A DNA stretch of 31,087 nucleotides, taken from contig CANSLE010000004.1 in assembly GCA_947647645.1 (NCBI GenBank), positions 1-31,087 of the forward strand. Direction: 5' to 3'. Positions 1 to 7,689 of this stretch are shown piece after piece. Each line of letters opens with the position of its first letter. Within the stretch, counting starts at the first letter, position 1. The translations under genes were made by a program, and so were the position numbers. The stretch is from an uncultured Microbacterium sp. GTDB taxonomy: Bacteria; Actinomycetota; Actinomycetes; Actinomycetales; Microbacteriaceae. The notes beneath the pieces are model-generated. The model had not been told where the DNA came from. It saw nothing but the letters and a program-made list of their open reading frames with translations, and searched no databases.

Positions 1-10
1 AACAGGATGA

Positions 11-2032
11 GGTTGCGGGGCTTGGCGTTCTGCGCCGCAGCGGCGCCGGCTGAAGAACCTGTCCCGCGAGTACGTCCGGCCGGGGATGCACATCTCCGAC
101 ATGTACGAGTCGCTCGTGCGAGTGCAGCAGCAGCGTGCCCAGTGGCAGCAGCTCGTGGACCCGGGGGTGATCCCCGAGATCCCCCTCGGCCTGGACGACG
201 TCGCGACGGCCTGGCAGCGTGTCGCCGCCGACCTCGGTGAGCTCGATCGCGTGCTCGGCCGCACGGAGCCGCTCGCGTCGCTTCCGATCCCGTACCTCCT
301 TCGCACCCTGGCCGGTCTGGCCGCCACCTCCGACGTCTTCGACAACCTCGTCGAGCGTGCGACGCTTCGCGGCGAGCTCGCGCAGATGGGGCTGGAGGAG
401 CTGCTGACCGAGTTGTCAGTGCGCCATGTGCCGGAAGAGCACGTCGCCGCGGAGTTCGAGTTCGCCTGGTGGCAGTCCGCTCTCGAGGCGATGCTGCGCT
501 CGGATCGGGCGCTTCTCGGTGCGAACACGTCGGTCGTCGACCGTCTGGAGCGCGACTACCGGCTCGTCGACGAGGCCCACGCCGCCTCGGCGGGTCCTCT
601 GCTGGCTGCAGAGCTCGCGACGACGTGGAAGATCGCGGTGGTCGACGAGGCCGGCGAGGCCTCCTCCCTCAAGCACGTCCTCCGGGGTTCGGGGGCCACG
701 GCCGCCGAACTCGTGGCCGCCGCGCCGGCGCTGGTGCGCACGCTCGCCCCGGTCTGGCTCGCGTCACCGTACGAAGTACCCGCGATCCCCGATGCTCCGT
801 TGTTCGACGTCGTCATCATCGCGGATGCCGCGGCGCTCTGCCTCGCCGAGGCCGCGCCCGCCCTGCGCCGCGCCCGGCAGGTCGTCGTCTTCGGCGACCC
901 GGTCACCCAGCGCCCGACGCCGTTCCGCGTCGGGGCGGGGCATCCCACCGCCGACGACGAGCCCGAGGTGCCGTTCGATCACGTCAGCGTCTTCGAGCGC
1001 CTGTCCGAGTTGGTGCCCGTTGAGACCCTCACCCGCAGCTATCGGGCCGGCGGCGAGGACCTGGCGGAGCTCGTGAACGGCGCGTTCTACGGTGGTCGAC
1101 TCGTCTCGTTCCCCTGGGCCGGATCGTACCTCGGTCGCGGAAGCCTCAGCGTCGACTACGTCGAAGGGGGGACGGGGGCACCCGACCCGCTCACGGGCGC
1201 CGTGGAGAGCCCGGATGCCGAGGTGGCGCGCGTCGTGACGCTCGTCGTCGAGCACGCCGTGAACCGGCCCACCGAGACGCTCATGGTCGTGACCGCGTCG
1301 GTGCGCCATGCGGAGCGCGTGCGAGCGGCCGTCGCCGCGGCGTTCGCCGGTCGTTCGGATGTGGCGGATTTCGTCGGTCGCGACACGGCCGAGCCGTTCG
1401 CAGTGCTGGGCCTCGAGGAGTCGGTCGCGGAGAGCCGTGACCGCGTGGTCTTCTCGCTCGGCTTCGGGTTGACCAAGCACGGCCGGGTGCTCAGCGACTT
1501 CGGGGATCTCTCGGGTCCCGACGGAGAGCGCCTGCTCACCGTCGGCATGACGCGTGCACGCCGGTCGATGGTGATCGTCTCCTCGATCCGCCCGTCGGCC
1601 TTCGACGAGGGGCGATTGGAGTCGGGGGCGGCGACGCTCATGTCGATCCTCGGCGGCATCGCCGCGCGAGCGCGGGAGTCGCGGCTGGAGGATCTCGCCG
1701 ATCCGCTCACACTGACCCTCGCAGGCCACTTGCGCGCGCTCGGCCTCGCCGTCGACGTCGACTACCGCGGTCTGCTCCCGCTCGTCGCGCAGCACCGGGG
1801 CAAGGCGGTGGTGGTCGAGAGCGACTCCGACAGCATGGGGGAGACTCTGCGTGAGAGCCTGCGGCTGCGGCCCCAGGTGCTCCGCCGTCTCGGGTGGCAC
1901 TATGTTCGCGTGCATGCCTTCGACCTCTACAGCGACCCCGCTGGTGTGGCGTCGCGGATTGCGGCGATCCTGGGCGCGTCACCCGAGACGCCCACGGCCG
2001 GGACGGTGACCGAGCCGCTCGACCTGCGGTGA
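11..2032 (+). CDS. SF1-type DNA helicase/nuclease, 3' part (5' end missing)
   Basis: This is the C-terminal part of a large superfamily-1-like helicase. Residues below are counted from the first ATG (position 86). A helicase core is recognisable in the segment VVIIADAAALCLAEA (about 243-257), where a family Walker B would be, followed by VVVFGDP (motif III-like, about 267-273), TLTRSYR (about 314-320) and VGMTRARRSMVIV (motif VI-like, about 486-498). The last ~100 residues (VDVDYRGLLPLV, then VVVESDS) resemble a restriction-endonuclease-like fold often found at the end of actinobacterial helicases of this type. The Walker A domain must lie upstream of the window. The reading frame has an in-frame TGA at 8-10, yet the coding-like sequence RRRLKNLSREY precedes the first ATG, so the true gene starts further upstream, possibly through a frameshift. 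Helicase activity is inferred from the motifs. Confidence 0.7.
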   Translation, partial: GCGAWRSAPQRRRLKNLSREYVRPGMHISDMYESLVRVQQQRAQWQQLVDPGVIPEIPLGLDDVATAWQRVAADLGELDRVLGRTEPLASLPIPYLLRTLAGLAATSDVFDNLVERATLRGELAQMGLEELLTELSVRHVPEEHVAAEFEFAWWQSALEAMLRSDRALLGANTSVVDRLERDYRLVDEAHAASAGPLLAAELATTWKIAVVDEAGEASSLKHVLRGSGATAAELVAAAPALVRTLAPVWLASPYEVPAIPDAPLFDVVIIADAAALCLAEAAPALRRARQVVVFGDPVTQRPTPFRVGAGHPTADDEPEVPFDHVSVFERLSELVPVETLTRSYRAGGEDLAELVNGAFYGGRLVSFPWAGSYLGRGSLSVDYVEGGTGAPDPLTGAVESPDAEVARVVTLVVEHAVNRPTETLMVVTASVRHAERVRAAVAAAFAGRSDVADFVGRDTAEPFAVLGLEESVAESRDRVVFSLGFGLTKHGRVLSDFGDLSGPDGERLLTVGMTRARRSMVIVSSIRPSAFDEGRLESGAATLMSILGGIAARARESRLEDLADPLTLTLAGHLRALGLAVDVDYRGLLPLVAQHRGKAVVVESDSDSMGETLRESLRLRPQVLRRLGWHYVRVHAFDLYSDPAGVASRIAAILGASPETPTAGTVTEPLDLR

Positions 2033-2037
2033 GTGGG

Positions 2038-2229
2038 ATGTCTGCGGACGATCGCCAGCGTGTCGAACGTGTCACCGGTTCGCGGCGCGCGCGGCTGACC
2101 CCGGCCCCCGGCACGGATCCGTCGCCGGAGCTTCCCCCGGACGCGGACGACGCCCCTGTCCCTCGTGGGGAAGGGGCGTCGGGGCCGAACGACGAGCGGA
2201 TGCGTCGGGACGTTCCGCCGCACTACTAG
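2038..2229 (+). CDS. small conserved hypothetical protein next to helicase
   Basis: A 63-residue, highly charged and proline-rich protein starting MSADDRQRVERVTGSRRA and ending NDERMRRDVPPHY. The start could also be the GTG at 2029, whose GTGA overlaps the helicase stop codon and suggests translational coupling. From memory of actinobacterial genomes, a short ORF with this kind of tail often follows this helicase, which is why I call it real although no domain is visible. It has no signal peptide or membrane segment and looks largely disordered. Function unknown. Confidence 0.55.
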   Translation: MSADDRQRVERVTGSRRARLTPAPGTDPSPELPPDADDAPVPRGEGASGPNDERMRRDVPPHY

Positions 2230-2236
2230 CGCGAGG

Positions 2237-2650
2237 TCAGCGTGCGGAGGATTCCTTCTCCAGCAGGTCGCGGATCTGGATCAGCAGTTCCTGCTCGGTG
2301 GGCAGCTTCGACTCCGGCTCCTCCGCGACGCCGGCCTTGGCGGCCTGACGCTCCTTGAAGTGGTTCATCGGCACGACGAAGACGAAGTAGACGACGAGGG
2401 CGACGGCCAGGAAGGTGATGACCGCGTTGATCAGGTCGCCGATGGGGAAGGTCACCTCGCCGTAGAGTCCGTTGACCGTGGGGCCGAGCTTGCCGTTGGC
2501 GTCGGCCTTCCAGAAGAGCGCGATGAGCGGGTTGATGATCGCCGCGACGACGGCGTTGACCAGCGCGGTGAACGCCGCACCGATGACGACGGCGACGGCG
2601 AGGTCGATGACGTTGCCGCGCATGATGAAGTCTTTGAAGCCCTTGATCAT
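2237..2650 (-). CDS. mscL: large-conductance mechanosensitive channel MscL
   Basis: A 137-residue inner-membrane channel that opens at high membrane tension and releases solutes during hypo-osmotic shock; the family works as a homopentamer. The N-terminus MIKGFKDFIMRGNVIDLAVA is the typical amphipathic helix plus start of TM1, with the glycine/alanine-rich pore helix AVVIGAAFTALVNAVV following. TM2 is LINAVITFLAVALVVYFVFV (about residues 72-91), and the C-terminal helix LPTEQELLIQIRDLLEKES forms the cytoplasmic bundle. Length and layout are normal. The ATG at 2650 is chosen because a GGAGG Shine-Dalgarno lies 4 bases upstream and the family starts at this methionine. It sits downstream of the FmdB-type gene and the cyclo-ligase gene in the same direction, so the three are likely co-transcribed. 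Confidence 0.97.
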   Translation of the reverse strand: MIKGFKDFIMRGNVIDLAVAVVIGAAFTALVNAVVAAIINPLIALFWKADANGKLGPTVNGLYGEVTFPIGDLINAVITFLAVALVVYFVFVVPMNHFKERQAAKAGVAEEPESKLPTEQELLIQIRDLLEKESSAR

Positions 2651-2679
2651 GTTTCCTCCGATTCTCCGGCTGTCGCCGG

Positions 2680-2949
2680 TCATGTCCCCGACGGTGCGGG
2701 CGAGGACGTCGCCTCGGACTTCGATGATGTCGAAGTCGAGCCCCCCGCGCCAGTGGCCGCGCCGGAGGTGGACGCACGCGAGTCCGTGCGGTAGAAGCCG
2801 GAACCGTTGAACGTCACGCCGACGCATCCGTACTGCTTGCGCAGTGCGCCGCCGCACTCGGGGCACTCGGTGAGGGTGGCGTCCGCGAACGACTGGACCG
2901 CGTCGAAGCGGTGGCCGCAGTGCGTGCAGGCATACGCGTAGGTGGGCAT
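2680..2949 (-). CDS. FmdB-type zinc-ribbon protein
   Basis: An 89-residue protein with an N-terminal zinc ribbon of the FmdB/CxxC_CxxC_SSSS type: MPTYAYACTHCGHRF, then CPECGG at about residues 34-39. The four cysteines should bind one zinc ion. The rest is a Ser/Thr/Gly/Ala-rich disordered tail, as usual in the family. FmdB was named as a putative regulator of formamidase/amidase genes in Methylophilus, but for most members including this one the role is unknown. A GGAGG ribosome binding site lies just upstream of the ATG. It lies between mscL and the cyclo-ligase gene, 29 bp and 23 bp away, which fits an operon. Confidence 0.93.
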   Translation of the reverse strand: MPTYAYACTHCGHRFDAVQSFADATLTECPECGGALRKQYGCVGVTFNGSGFYRTDSRASTSGAATGAGGSTSTSSKSEATSSPAPSGT

Positions 2950-2972
2950 GTGTCCTCCGGGGAAGGGGAGGC

Positions 2973-3569
2973 TCAGCGTCGCGGTGACGTGAGCTCGACG
3001 GTACGGGTGGGGGTCACGACACCGGTGACCGGCTGATCGTGAAGATCGCGGGGCACCTCGTCGAGCAGTTCGGAGTCGAAGACGACGGCGTACACGGGCG
3101 GGCAGTGCTCCATGGAGCCGAGAGTCTTGTCGAAGTACCCGCGCCCCCAGCCGAGGCGCATCCCGCCGCGGTCGACGGCGGCAGCGGGGATGACGAGCAG
3201 ATCGACGTCATTGACGGCGAGCGGGCTCAGCACCTCGCCGACGGGCTCCGGCATCCCGAACAGGCCCTCCGCGATGTCGGCGCCGGGCTCCGCCACCACC
3301 CAGTCGAGCAGCCCGTCGGCGCGCGTGACGGGAAGGAGGACGCGGATGCCGCGCGCCACGGCATCCGCGACGAACTCGTGGGTTCCGGGCTCGGCGGGCG
3401 CCGACAGGAAGCAGGAGATCGAGCGGGCCCCGGTGCGGGCAACGAGCGCGTCGAGCTGAGTCTTCACGCCCGTGGCGTCGGCCGCACGCATCGCCTCGGA
3501 GCGCTGCTGACGGCGCTCGCGCAGATCGGCGCGCAGCGCGCGCTTCGCATCGTCGATGCCGTCGGTCAT
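2973..3569 (-). CDS. 5-formyltetrahydrofolate cyclo-ligase
   Basis: A 198-residue enzyme that converts 5-formyl-THF to 5,10-methenyl-THF with ATP, returning a storage folate to the one-carbon pool. The family signature is clear at residues 133-150 (DRGGMRLGWGRGYFDKTL), the loop that binds ATP-Mg and folate. The N-terminal KRALRADLRERRQQ is the expected basic helix of the phosphate-binding region. Length is normal for the family. The ATG at 3569 gives the family N-terminus (MTDGIDDAKRALR); a much longer open frame runs upstream on this strand but is antisense to galU and not coding. Divergent from galU with an 81-bp gap holding both promoters. Confidence 0.95.
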   Translation of the reverse strand: MTDGIDDAKRALRADLRERRQQRSEAMRAADATGVKTQLDALVARTGARSISCFLSAPAEPGTHEFVADAVARGIRVLLPVTRADGLLDWVVAEPGADIAEGLFGMPEPVGEVLSPLAVNDVDLLVIPAAAVDRGGMRLGWGRGYFDKTLGSMEHCPPVYAVVFDSELLDEVPRDLHDQPVTGVVTPTRTVELTSPRR

Positions 3570-3637
3570 GGTCCGATTGTAGGCGGCGCGGCGACGTGCG
3601 CGGCGGCGACGGTCATGAGCGGGTCGGCCGACGCCGG

Positions 3638-3643
3638 TAGGGT
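3638..3643 (+). promoter_or_regulatory. -10 element of a probable leaderless galU promoter
   Basis: TAGGGT fits the actinobacterial TANNNT -10 consensus and ends 7 bases before the galU ATG, so transcription would begin at or next to the start codon. No Shine-Dalgarno sequence stands in front of galU, which supports a leaderless mRNA. No good -35 box is visible. Confidence 0.45.
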
Positions 3644-3650
3644 GTGGGGC

Positions 3651-4529
3651 ATGTCTGCTCGCGCGATCAAAGCCGTCATCCCCGCTGCGGGCCTCGGCAC
3701 GAGGTTCCTTCCGGCCACCAAGGCGATGCCGAAGGAGATGCTGCCCGTCGTCGACAAGCCGGCGATCCAGTACGTCGTCGAGGAGGCCGTGAAGGCGGGG
3801 ATCGACGACGTCCTCATCATCCTGGGGCGCAACAAGAACAACATCTCCAACCACTTCGACTCCGTGCCCGAGCTCGAGTCGAACCTGTTGACGAAGGGCG
3901 CGCACGAGAAACTCCGTGCCGTGCAGCAGTCCACCGAGCTCGCCGACATCCACTTCGTCCGTCAGGGCGAGCCGAAGGGACTGGGTCACGCGGTGCTGCG
4001 GGCCCGCCACCACGTGGGCGATTCCACCTTCGCGGTCATGCTCGGCGACGACCTCATCGACGAGCGCGATGAGCTGCTGTCGAAGATGCTGGCGGAGAAC
4101 GCGGCATCCGGTCTCACCGTCATCGCGCTCATGGAGGTCGACCCCGACCACATCCACCTGTACGGCGCCGCCGCCGTGGAGCCCACGGACGATCCGGACG
4201 TCGTTCGCGTGACCGGTCTGGTCGAGAAGCCCAAGAAGGAGGACGCCCCCTCCAACTACGCCGTCATCGGGCGCTACGTCCTCACGCCCGGCGTGTTCGA
4301 CATCCTCGAGCGCACCGAGCCCGGTAAGGGAGGGGAGATCCAGCTCACCGACGCCCTGCAGGAGCTCGCCGTCACCGACGGCGTGTTGGGCGTCGTTTTC
4401 CGTGGTCGTCGCTACGACACCGGCGATAGGGTGGACTACATCAAGGCCATCGTGCAGCTGGCCACCGATCGCGACGACCTCGGCCCCGAGCTGCGACCCT
4501 GGCTGAAGGACTTTGCGGAGTCGCTCTGA
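3651..4529 (+). CDS. galU: UTP-glucose-1-phosphate uridylyltransferase GalU
   Basis: A 292-residue cytoplasmic enzyme that makes UDP-glucose from UTP and glucose-1-phosphate, feeding cell-wall glycans, glycolipids and trehalose synthesis. The nucleotide-binding signature is complete: AVIPAAGLGTRFLPATKAMP at residues 8-27, with the catalytic Lys in KAMPKEML. Further family motifs are QGEPKGLGHAVL (sugar/uridine site), GDDLI, VEKPKKEDAPSNYAVIGRYV, and GEIQLTDALQ near the C-terminus. Length is typical. The ATG at 3651 gives the family start and is preceded by a -10 box but no Shine-Dalgarno. The downstream RimJ-type gene begins about 36 bp later and may be co-transcribed. Confidence 0.98.
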   Translation: MSARAIKAVIPAAGLGTRFLPATKAMPKEMLPVVDKPAIQYVVEEAVKAGIDDVLIILGRNKNNISNHFDSVPELESNLLTKGAHEKLRAVQQSTELADIHFVRQGEPKGLGHAVLRARHHVGDSTFAVMLGDDLIDERDELLSKMLAENAASGLTVIALMEVDPDHIHLYGAAAVEPTDDPDVVRVTGLVEKPKKEDAPSNYAVIGRYVLTPGVFDILERTEPGKGGEIQLTDALQELAVTDGVLGVVFRGRRYDTGDRVDYIKAIVQLATDRDDLGPELRPWLKDFAESL

Positions 4530-4565
4530 CGCGTGCTCCGTCCCGGAGCACCGGAGGGGGAGCCG

Positions 4566-5195
4566 ATGGAGATGACGGCGCCCCGCGAACATGGCCCGAT
4601 CTCCATCCGGCTGATCAAACAGCGTGATGCGCGCGTGCTGCAGTCCGAGCTGTTGAGCAATCGGCCCTGGTTGCGGCCGTGGGAGGCGACGAGTCCGGAT
4701 GGGCCCGTCTCGTTCGACATGCGCCTCGGCATCCGTCGTCTCTTGCAGCAGTACCGCGACGGTGGCGGCGTGCCCTTCGTGATGGAGTACGAGGGCGAGG
4801 TCGCGGGGCAGCTGAACGTGTGGGGGATCGCCCGCGGCTCGCTGTCGTCGGCGACGATCGGGTATTGGGTGAGCGAGCGGTTCGCCGGGCGCGGCATCAC
4901 TCCTACCGCGGTCGCGCTCGCCACGGACGTCTGCTTCCGCGAGCTGGCTCTGCATCGTATGGAGATCTGCATCCGTCCGGAGAACAAGGCGAGCTTGCGC
5001 GTCGTCGAGAAGCTCGGCTTCCGCTACGAGGGGCTGCGCCGCCGTTTCATCCATATCTCGGGCGATTGGCGTGACCACTACGCTTTCGCTCTCGTGCGCG
5101 AGGAGGTTCCGGAGGGCGTCCTCACGCGTTGGCTGCGCGGGCGAGCGCCCCAGGATGCCGCGGCCATCCCCGCCACCGACCGCGTCGTGGACTGA
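4566..5195 (+). CDS. RimJ/RimL-type GNAT N-acetyltransferase
   Basis: A 209-residue GNAT protein of the RimJ-like type that transfers acetyl from acetyl-CoA to an N-terminal amine, in RimJ itself that of ribosomal protein S5. The last third is diagnostic: YWVSERFAGRGITPTAVALA carries the pyrophosphate-binding GRG loop, and ENKASLRVVEKLGFRYEGLR is the typical motif B with Asn, Ser and a helix before the GF. The ATG at 4566 is preferred over a GTG at 4533 because a purine-rich GGAGGGGGAG lies 4 bases before it. The exact substrate cannot be read from the sequence, so I give no symbol. It follows galU closely, as is common in Microbacteriaceae. Confidence 0.9.
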   Translation: MEMTAPREHGPISIRLIKQRDARVLQSELLSNRPWLRPWEATSPDGPVSFDMRLGIRRLLQQYRDGGGVPFVMEYEGEVAGQLNVWGIARGSLSSATIGYWVSERFAGRGITPTAVALATDVCFRELALHRMEICIRPENKASLRVVEKLGFRYEGLRRRFIHISGDWRDHYAFALVREEVPEGVLTRWLRGRAPQDAAAIPATDRVVD

Positions 5196-5300
5196 CACTC
5201 GCGCTCAGCGCGGGCGATCGAACCTTCAGCTTCGACATGAAGGTCAGACACGCGGTCGGATGTCGCGGCGTGGAGGGCTCTCCGCCGTACGGTGGTCGAC

Positions 5301-6224
5301 ATGGGTGGACAGGTTCTCGGCGGCGGGGTGATCGTCCTTGTCGCCGTCGCGCTGTGGATGATCTACCTCCTGCCCTCGTGGCACGGGCGGCATCAGTTCA
5401 ACGCCGCCGAGCGCAACGCCGTGCGCCTGAACCAGGCACTGCGGGTGCTCGCCGAGACGAGTGAGACCCCGCGGGAGGTCCGCCTGGAGCTCAATGCCCG
5501 CACGGCCATGGCGCAGCAGCGTCTCGCCCGCCAGGCGCAAGCCGAACGGGAGCAGGCGGAACTTGCCCGTGTGCGTGCGGAACTCGAGGTCGCGAAGCTC
5601 CAGGCACGCGCCGACGCCGCTGCAGCGCGTGAAGCCGCGGCACTCGCCGCGGCACGTGAGCGAGCGCGGCCCGACGTCCGTCGTGCGCAGGCGCGCCGCC
5701 GCGCACGACTGATCGTCAGCATCCTCGCTCTCCTCGCTCTCGGCCTCGGCGCCTGGGGCGGCGTGCAGCTCGTCGCGACGGGATCGCAGCTGGTCCTCTG
5801 GGTCTCCGGTGCACTGCTGCTCGGCTGCGTGTTGCTACTGCAGCGGATGTCGACCGTCCGCCGTCGCACTGCGGTGCGTGAGGACGTGGTCCCGGTGGAG
5901 CGTGTGGCGCGCGAGGTCCAGGATCTCTCCCTCGGCGCCGAGCGTGCGTCGTGGATGCCGCGTGAACTGCCGCGACCGCTCACCGCGTCCGCGGGCTCGC
6001 GTGCCGCCGCGGTTCTCGATGAGGCCGAAGCGCGAGAGGCCCTGCGCCGTGGGGCGGTCGAGGAGGCCATGCGCGCGCGTGCCGAGCGTCAGCGGCCGGT
6101 CACCTTGCAGATGCGACCGGCCGTGCGCGAGGAGGAAGAACTCGTCGGCGGGGCCGCCGCGGGCGACGAGGCTATCGAGGCGCATGTGCGTCGGCTGCTC
6201 GAGCGCCGCGCGTCCGGACAGTGA
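5301..6224 (+). CDS. membrane-anchored coiled-coil protein of unknown function
   Basis: A 307-residue protein with no enzyme motif. It has an N-terminal membrane segment (GGGVIVLVAVALWMIYLLP, about 7-25), then the conserved-looking stretch PSWHGRHQFNAAERNAVRLN, a long Ala/Arg/Glu/Gln-rich helix of about residues 57-130 that is very likely a coiled coil, and two more membrane segments (about 137-157 and 163-181). The last 120 residues are charged and probably cytoplasmic. Similar proteins follow the RimJ-type gene in other Microbacteriaceae, by my recollection of that gene order. The ATG at 5301 is chosen over a GTG at 5292 because it begins directly before the membrane segment. Function unknown; a role at the cell envelope is only a guess. 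Confidence 0.8.
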   Translation: MGGQVLGGGVIVLVAVALWMIYLLPSWHGRHQFNAAERNAVRLNQALRVLAETSETPREVRLELNARTAMAQQRLARQAQAEREQAELARVRAELEVAKLQARADAAAAREAAALAAARERARPDVRRAQARRRARLIVSILALLALGLGAWGGVQLVATGSQLVLWVSGALLLGCVLLLQRMSTVRRRTAVREDVVPVERVAREVQDLSLGAERASWMPRELPRPLTASAGSRAAAVLDEAEAREALRRGAVEEAMRARAERQRPVTLQMRPAVREEEELVGGAAAGDEAIEAHVRRLLERRASGQ

Positions 6225-6260
6225 CCGTCGACGCCCGCCGCTGAGCCGAGATCGACGCGC

Positions 6261-7463
6261 TCAGCCGACGAGCAGTCCGCCGTGGGCGATGACCGCCTCG
6301 CGCCGCGGCGTGCGGACGAGGGCGTCCATCGTGTTCTCGGCATCCACCAGCACGATGTCGGCGCGGTCCCCGACCTCGAGCCGGTTCGTCGGCAGCCCGA
6401 CGAAGGGCGCCGAGCCGCCTGTCGCGATCTCGATGACCCGGTGCAGATCCTCGTCGCAGACGATGCTGGACGCGCGCGCGTACTGCCAGGCGATGCCGAG
6501 GAGGTCACCGGTGCCGTAAGGGCTCCACAGGTCGCGGATGCCGTCGGTGCCGAATCCGAAGGCGACCCCTGCCTCGTCGAGTTCGTGTAGCGGTAGCTGG
6601 GGGAGACGCAGGGGAGCGACCGTCGTCATCGTGACGCCGAGCCCGGCCATACGCGCCAGCAGGTCTCGGCGCCGACCCGTCTCGAGCTGGGCGACGGCGA
6701 AGCCGTGGGCGATGTTGACGCGCCCGTGCAGCCCGAGCCGTTCGACCCCGTCGAGGACGAGCTCGATCTGGAAGGCGCCGAGCTCGGCAGGATCGTGCAG
6801 ATGGATGTCGATGCCGACGCCGTGGTCGGCGGATAGCGCCAGCAGGGCGTCGATCTGCCCGACGGGGTCGCGGTCGATGGTGGCGGGGTCAAGGCCTCCG
6901 ATGTGTTCGACACCGTCGTGCGCCGCACGATCGAGGAGTGCGAGGACGCCCGGCCGCCGCAGAACGCCGTCCTGCGGGAAGGCGACGATCTGAACGGCGA
7001 GGGTGTCGTCGTAGGCGGCGATCGCCTCGCGCACCGCCTCTATGCCGCGAAGCCCGACGCCCGGATCGACGTCGACATGCGTGCGGATCGCCGTGGTGCC
7101 GTGTGACACCATCTGCTCGAGGACGGCGCCGGTGATCTCAACCGACGGGATGCCGAGTGCGTCGCGGCGCGCACGCTCATGGCGGATGCGGCCCTCGGTC
7201 GTGCCCTCGCCGCCGTACGACTGCCAGGGCAGGCCCCACCACGATTTGTCGACGTGCGCGTGGGCGTTCACCAGCCCGGGCAGCGCCAGCAGACCGCGGC
7301 CGTCGTACGCGTCGCGCCCGTCGTTCTCCTCGGTTCGCTTCGCCGCGGGTGTGATCTCGGTGATGACGCCGCTTGCGATGGCGATGTCGACGGCATCCGA
7401 CGACGAGGAGGACCAGAGGCGGACGTTGCGCACGACGGGAGGGGAGGGGCGGGTGGAGCTCAT
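6261..7463 (-). CDS. cytosine-deaminase-like amidohydrolase
   Basis: A 400-residue amidohydrolase-superfamily enzyme with a TIM-barrel metal site. The visible ligands are H68 and H70 in LVNAHAHVDKSWW, H221/H223 in DIHLHD, H253 in IAHGFA and D307 in GFGTDGIRDLWSPYG. This set, with a Lys-x-x-Trp after HxHxD, is the layout of the cytosine deaminase (CodA-like) and related N-acyl/isocytosine deaminases, which hydrolyse ring C-N bonds. The exact substrate is not determined. The start at 7463 is chosen because a purine-rich AGGATGGGGAG stands directly before it; an in-frame ATG at 7484 is possible, and the frame further upstream runs into the tRNA. It is convergent with the membrane protein gene. 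Confidence 0.85.
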   Translation of the reverse strand: MSSTRPSPPVVRNVRLWSSSSSDAVDIAIASGVITEITPAAKRTEENDGRDAYDGRGLLALPGLVNAHAHVDKSWWGLPWQSYGGEGTTEGRIRHERARRDALGIPSVEITGAVLEQMVSHGTTAIRTHVDVDPGVGLRGIEAVREAIAAYDDTLAVQIVAFPQDGVLRRPGVLALLDRAAHDGVEHIGGLDPATIDRDPVGQIDALLALSADHGVGIDIHLHDPAELGAFQIELVLDGVERLGLHGRVNIAHGFAVAQLETGRRRDLLARMAGLGVTMTTVAPLRLPQLPLHELDEAGVAFGFGTDGIRDLWSPYGTGDLLGIAWQYARASSIVCDEDLHRVIEIATGGSAPFVGLPTNRLEVGDRADIVLVDAENTMDALVRTPRREAVIAHGGLLVG

Positions 7464-7479
7464 CTCCCCATCCTGCCGG

Positions 7480-7508
7480 TGCATCGACGGCCCGCGACGC
7501 GTGATAAT
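7480..7508 (+). promoter_or_regulatory. possible promoter of tRNA-Ala
   Basis: GATAAT at 7503-7508 is close to the TATAAT -10 consensus and lies 15 bases before the mature tRNA. The expected -35 area (TGCATC) is poor. It lies within the 5' flank of the divergent amidohydrolase gene. Confidence 0.4.
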
Positions 7509-7523
7509 GTAGAACCTGTTCAT

Positions 7524-7599
7524 GGGCCTATGGCGCAGTTGGTAGCGCGCCTCGTTCGCATCGAGGAGGTCAGGAGTTCGAATCTCCTTAGGTCCACCA
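7524..7599 (+). tRNA. tRNA-Ala (anticodon CGC)
   Basis: A complete 76-nt cloverleaf. The acceptor stem GGGCCTA pairs with TAGGTCC with one G-T pair. The D arm is GCGC-AGTTGGTA-GCGC, and the anticodon stem CCTCG/CGAGG encloses the loop TTCGCAT with anticodon CGC, reading GCG (Ala). The T arm is AGGAG-TTCGAAT-CTCCT, and A plus CCA is encoded at the 3' end. It marks the border between core genes and the mobile-element-rich stretch that follows. Confidence 0.97.
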
Positions 7600-7643
7600 C
7601 ATCGGTCTCTTTAGAACAAGTGACCTTGTCCGAGCCACTTTCT

Positions 7644-7675
7644 AACGGCGCTTCTCCTTCCGGAGAGGCGCCGTT
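7644..7675 (+). terminator. hairpin downstream of tRNA-Ala
   Basis: A 13-bp stem (AACGGCGCTTCTC with GAGAGGCGCCGTT, one G-T pair) and a 6-nt loop, followed by GGTCGTTT. It is a plausible intrinsic terminator for the tRNA, although the T-run is short. Confidence 0.6.
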
Positions 7676-7689
7676 GGTCGTTTCGGTAA

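Noticed and set aside
2973..5198. Very long minus-strand open frame (741 residues) joined to the cyclo-ligase
   Set aside because: Only the last 198 residues are the cyclo-ligase; the rest is antisense to galU and the acetyltransferase and has His/Arg/Gly-rich shadow composition.
6240..6265. Terminator between the convergent membrane protein and amidohydrolase genes
   Set aside because: GCTGAGC/GCTCAGC is a stem of only 7 bp with a 12-nt loop, overlapping the amidohydrolase stop and without a T-run.
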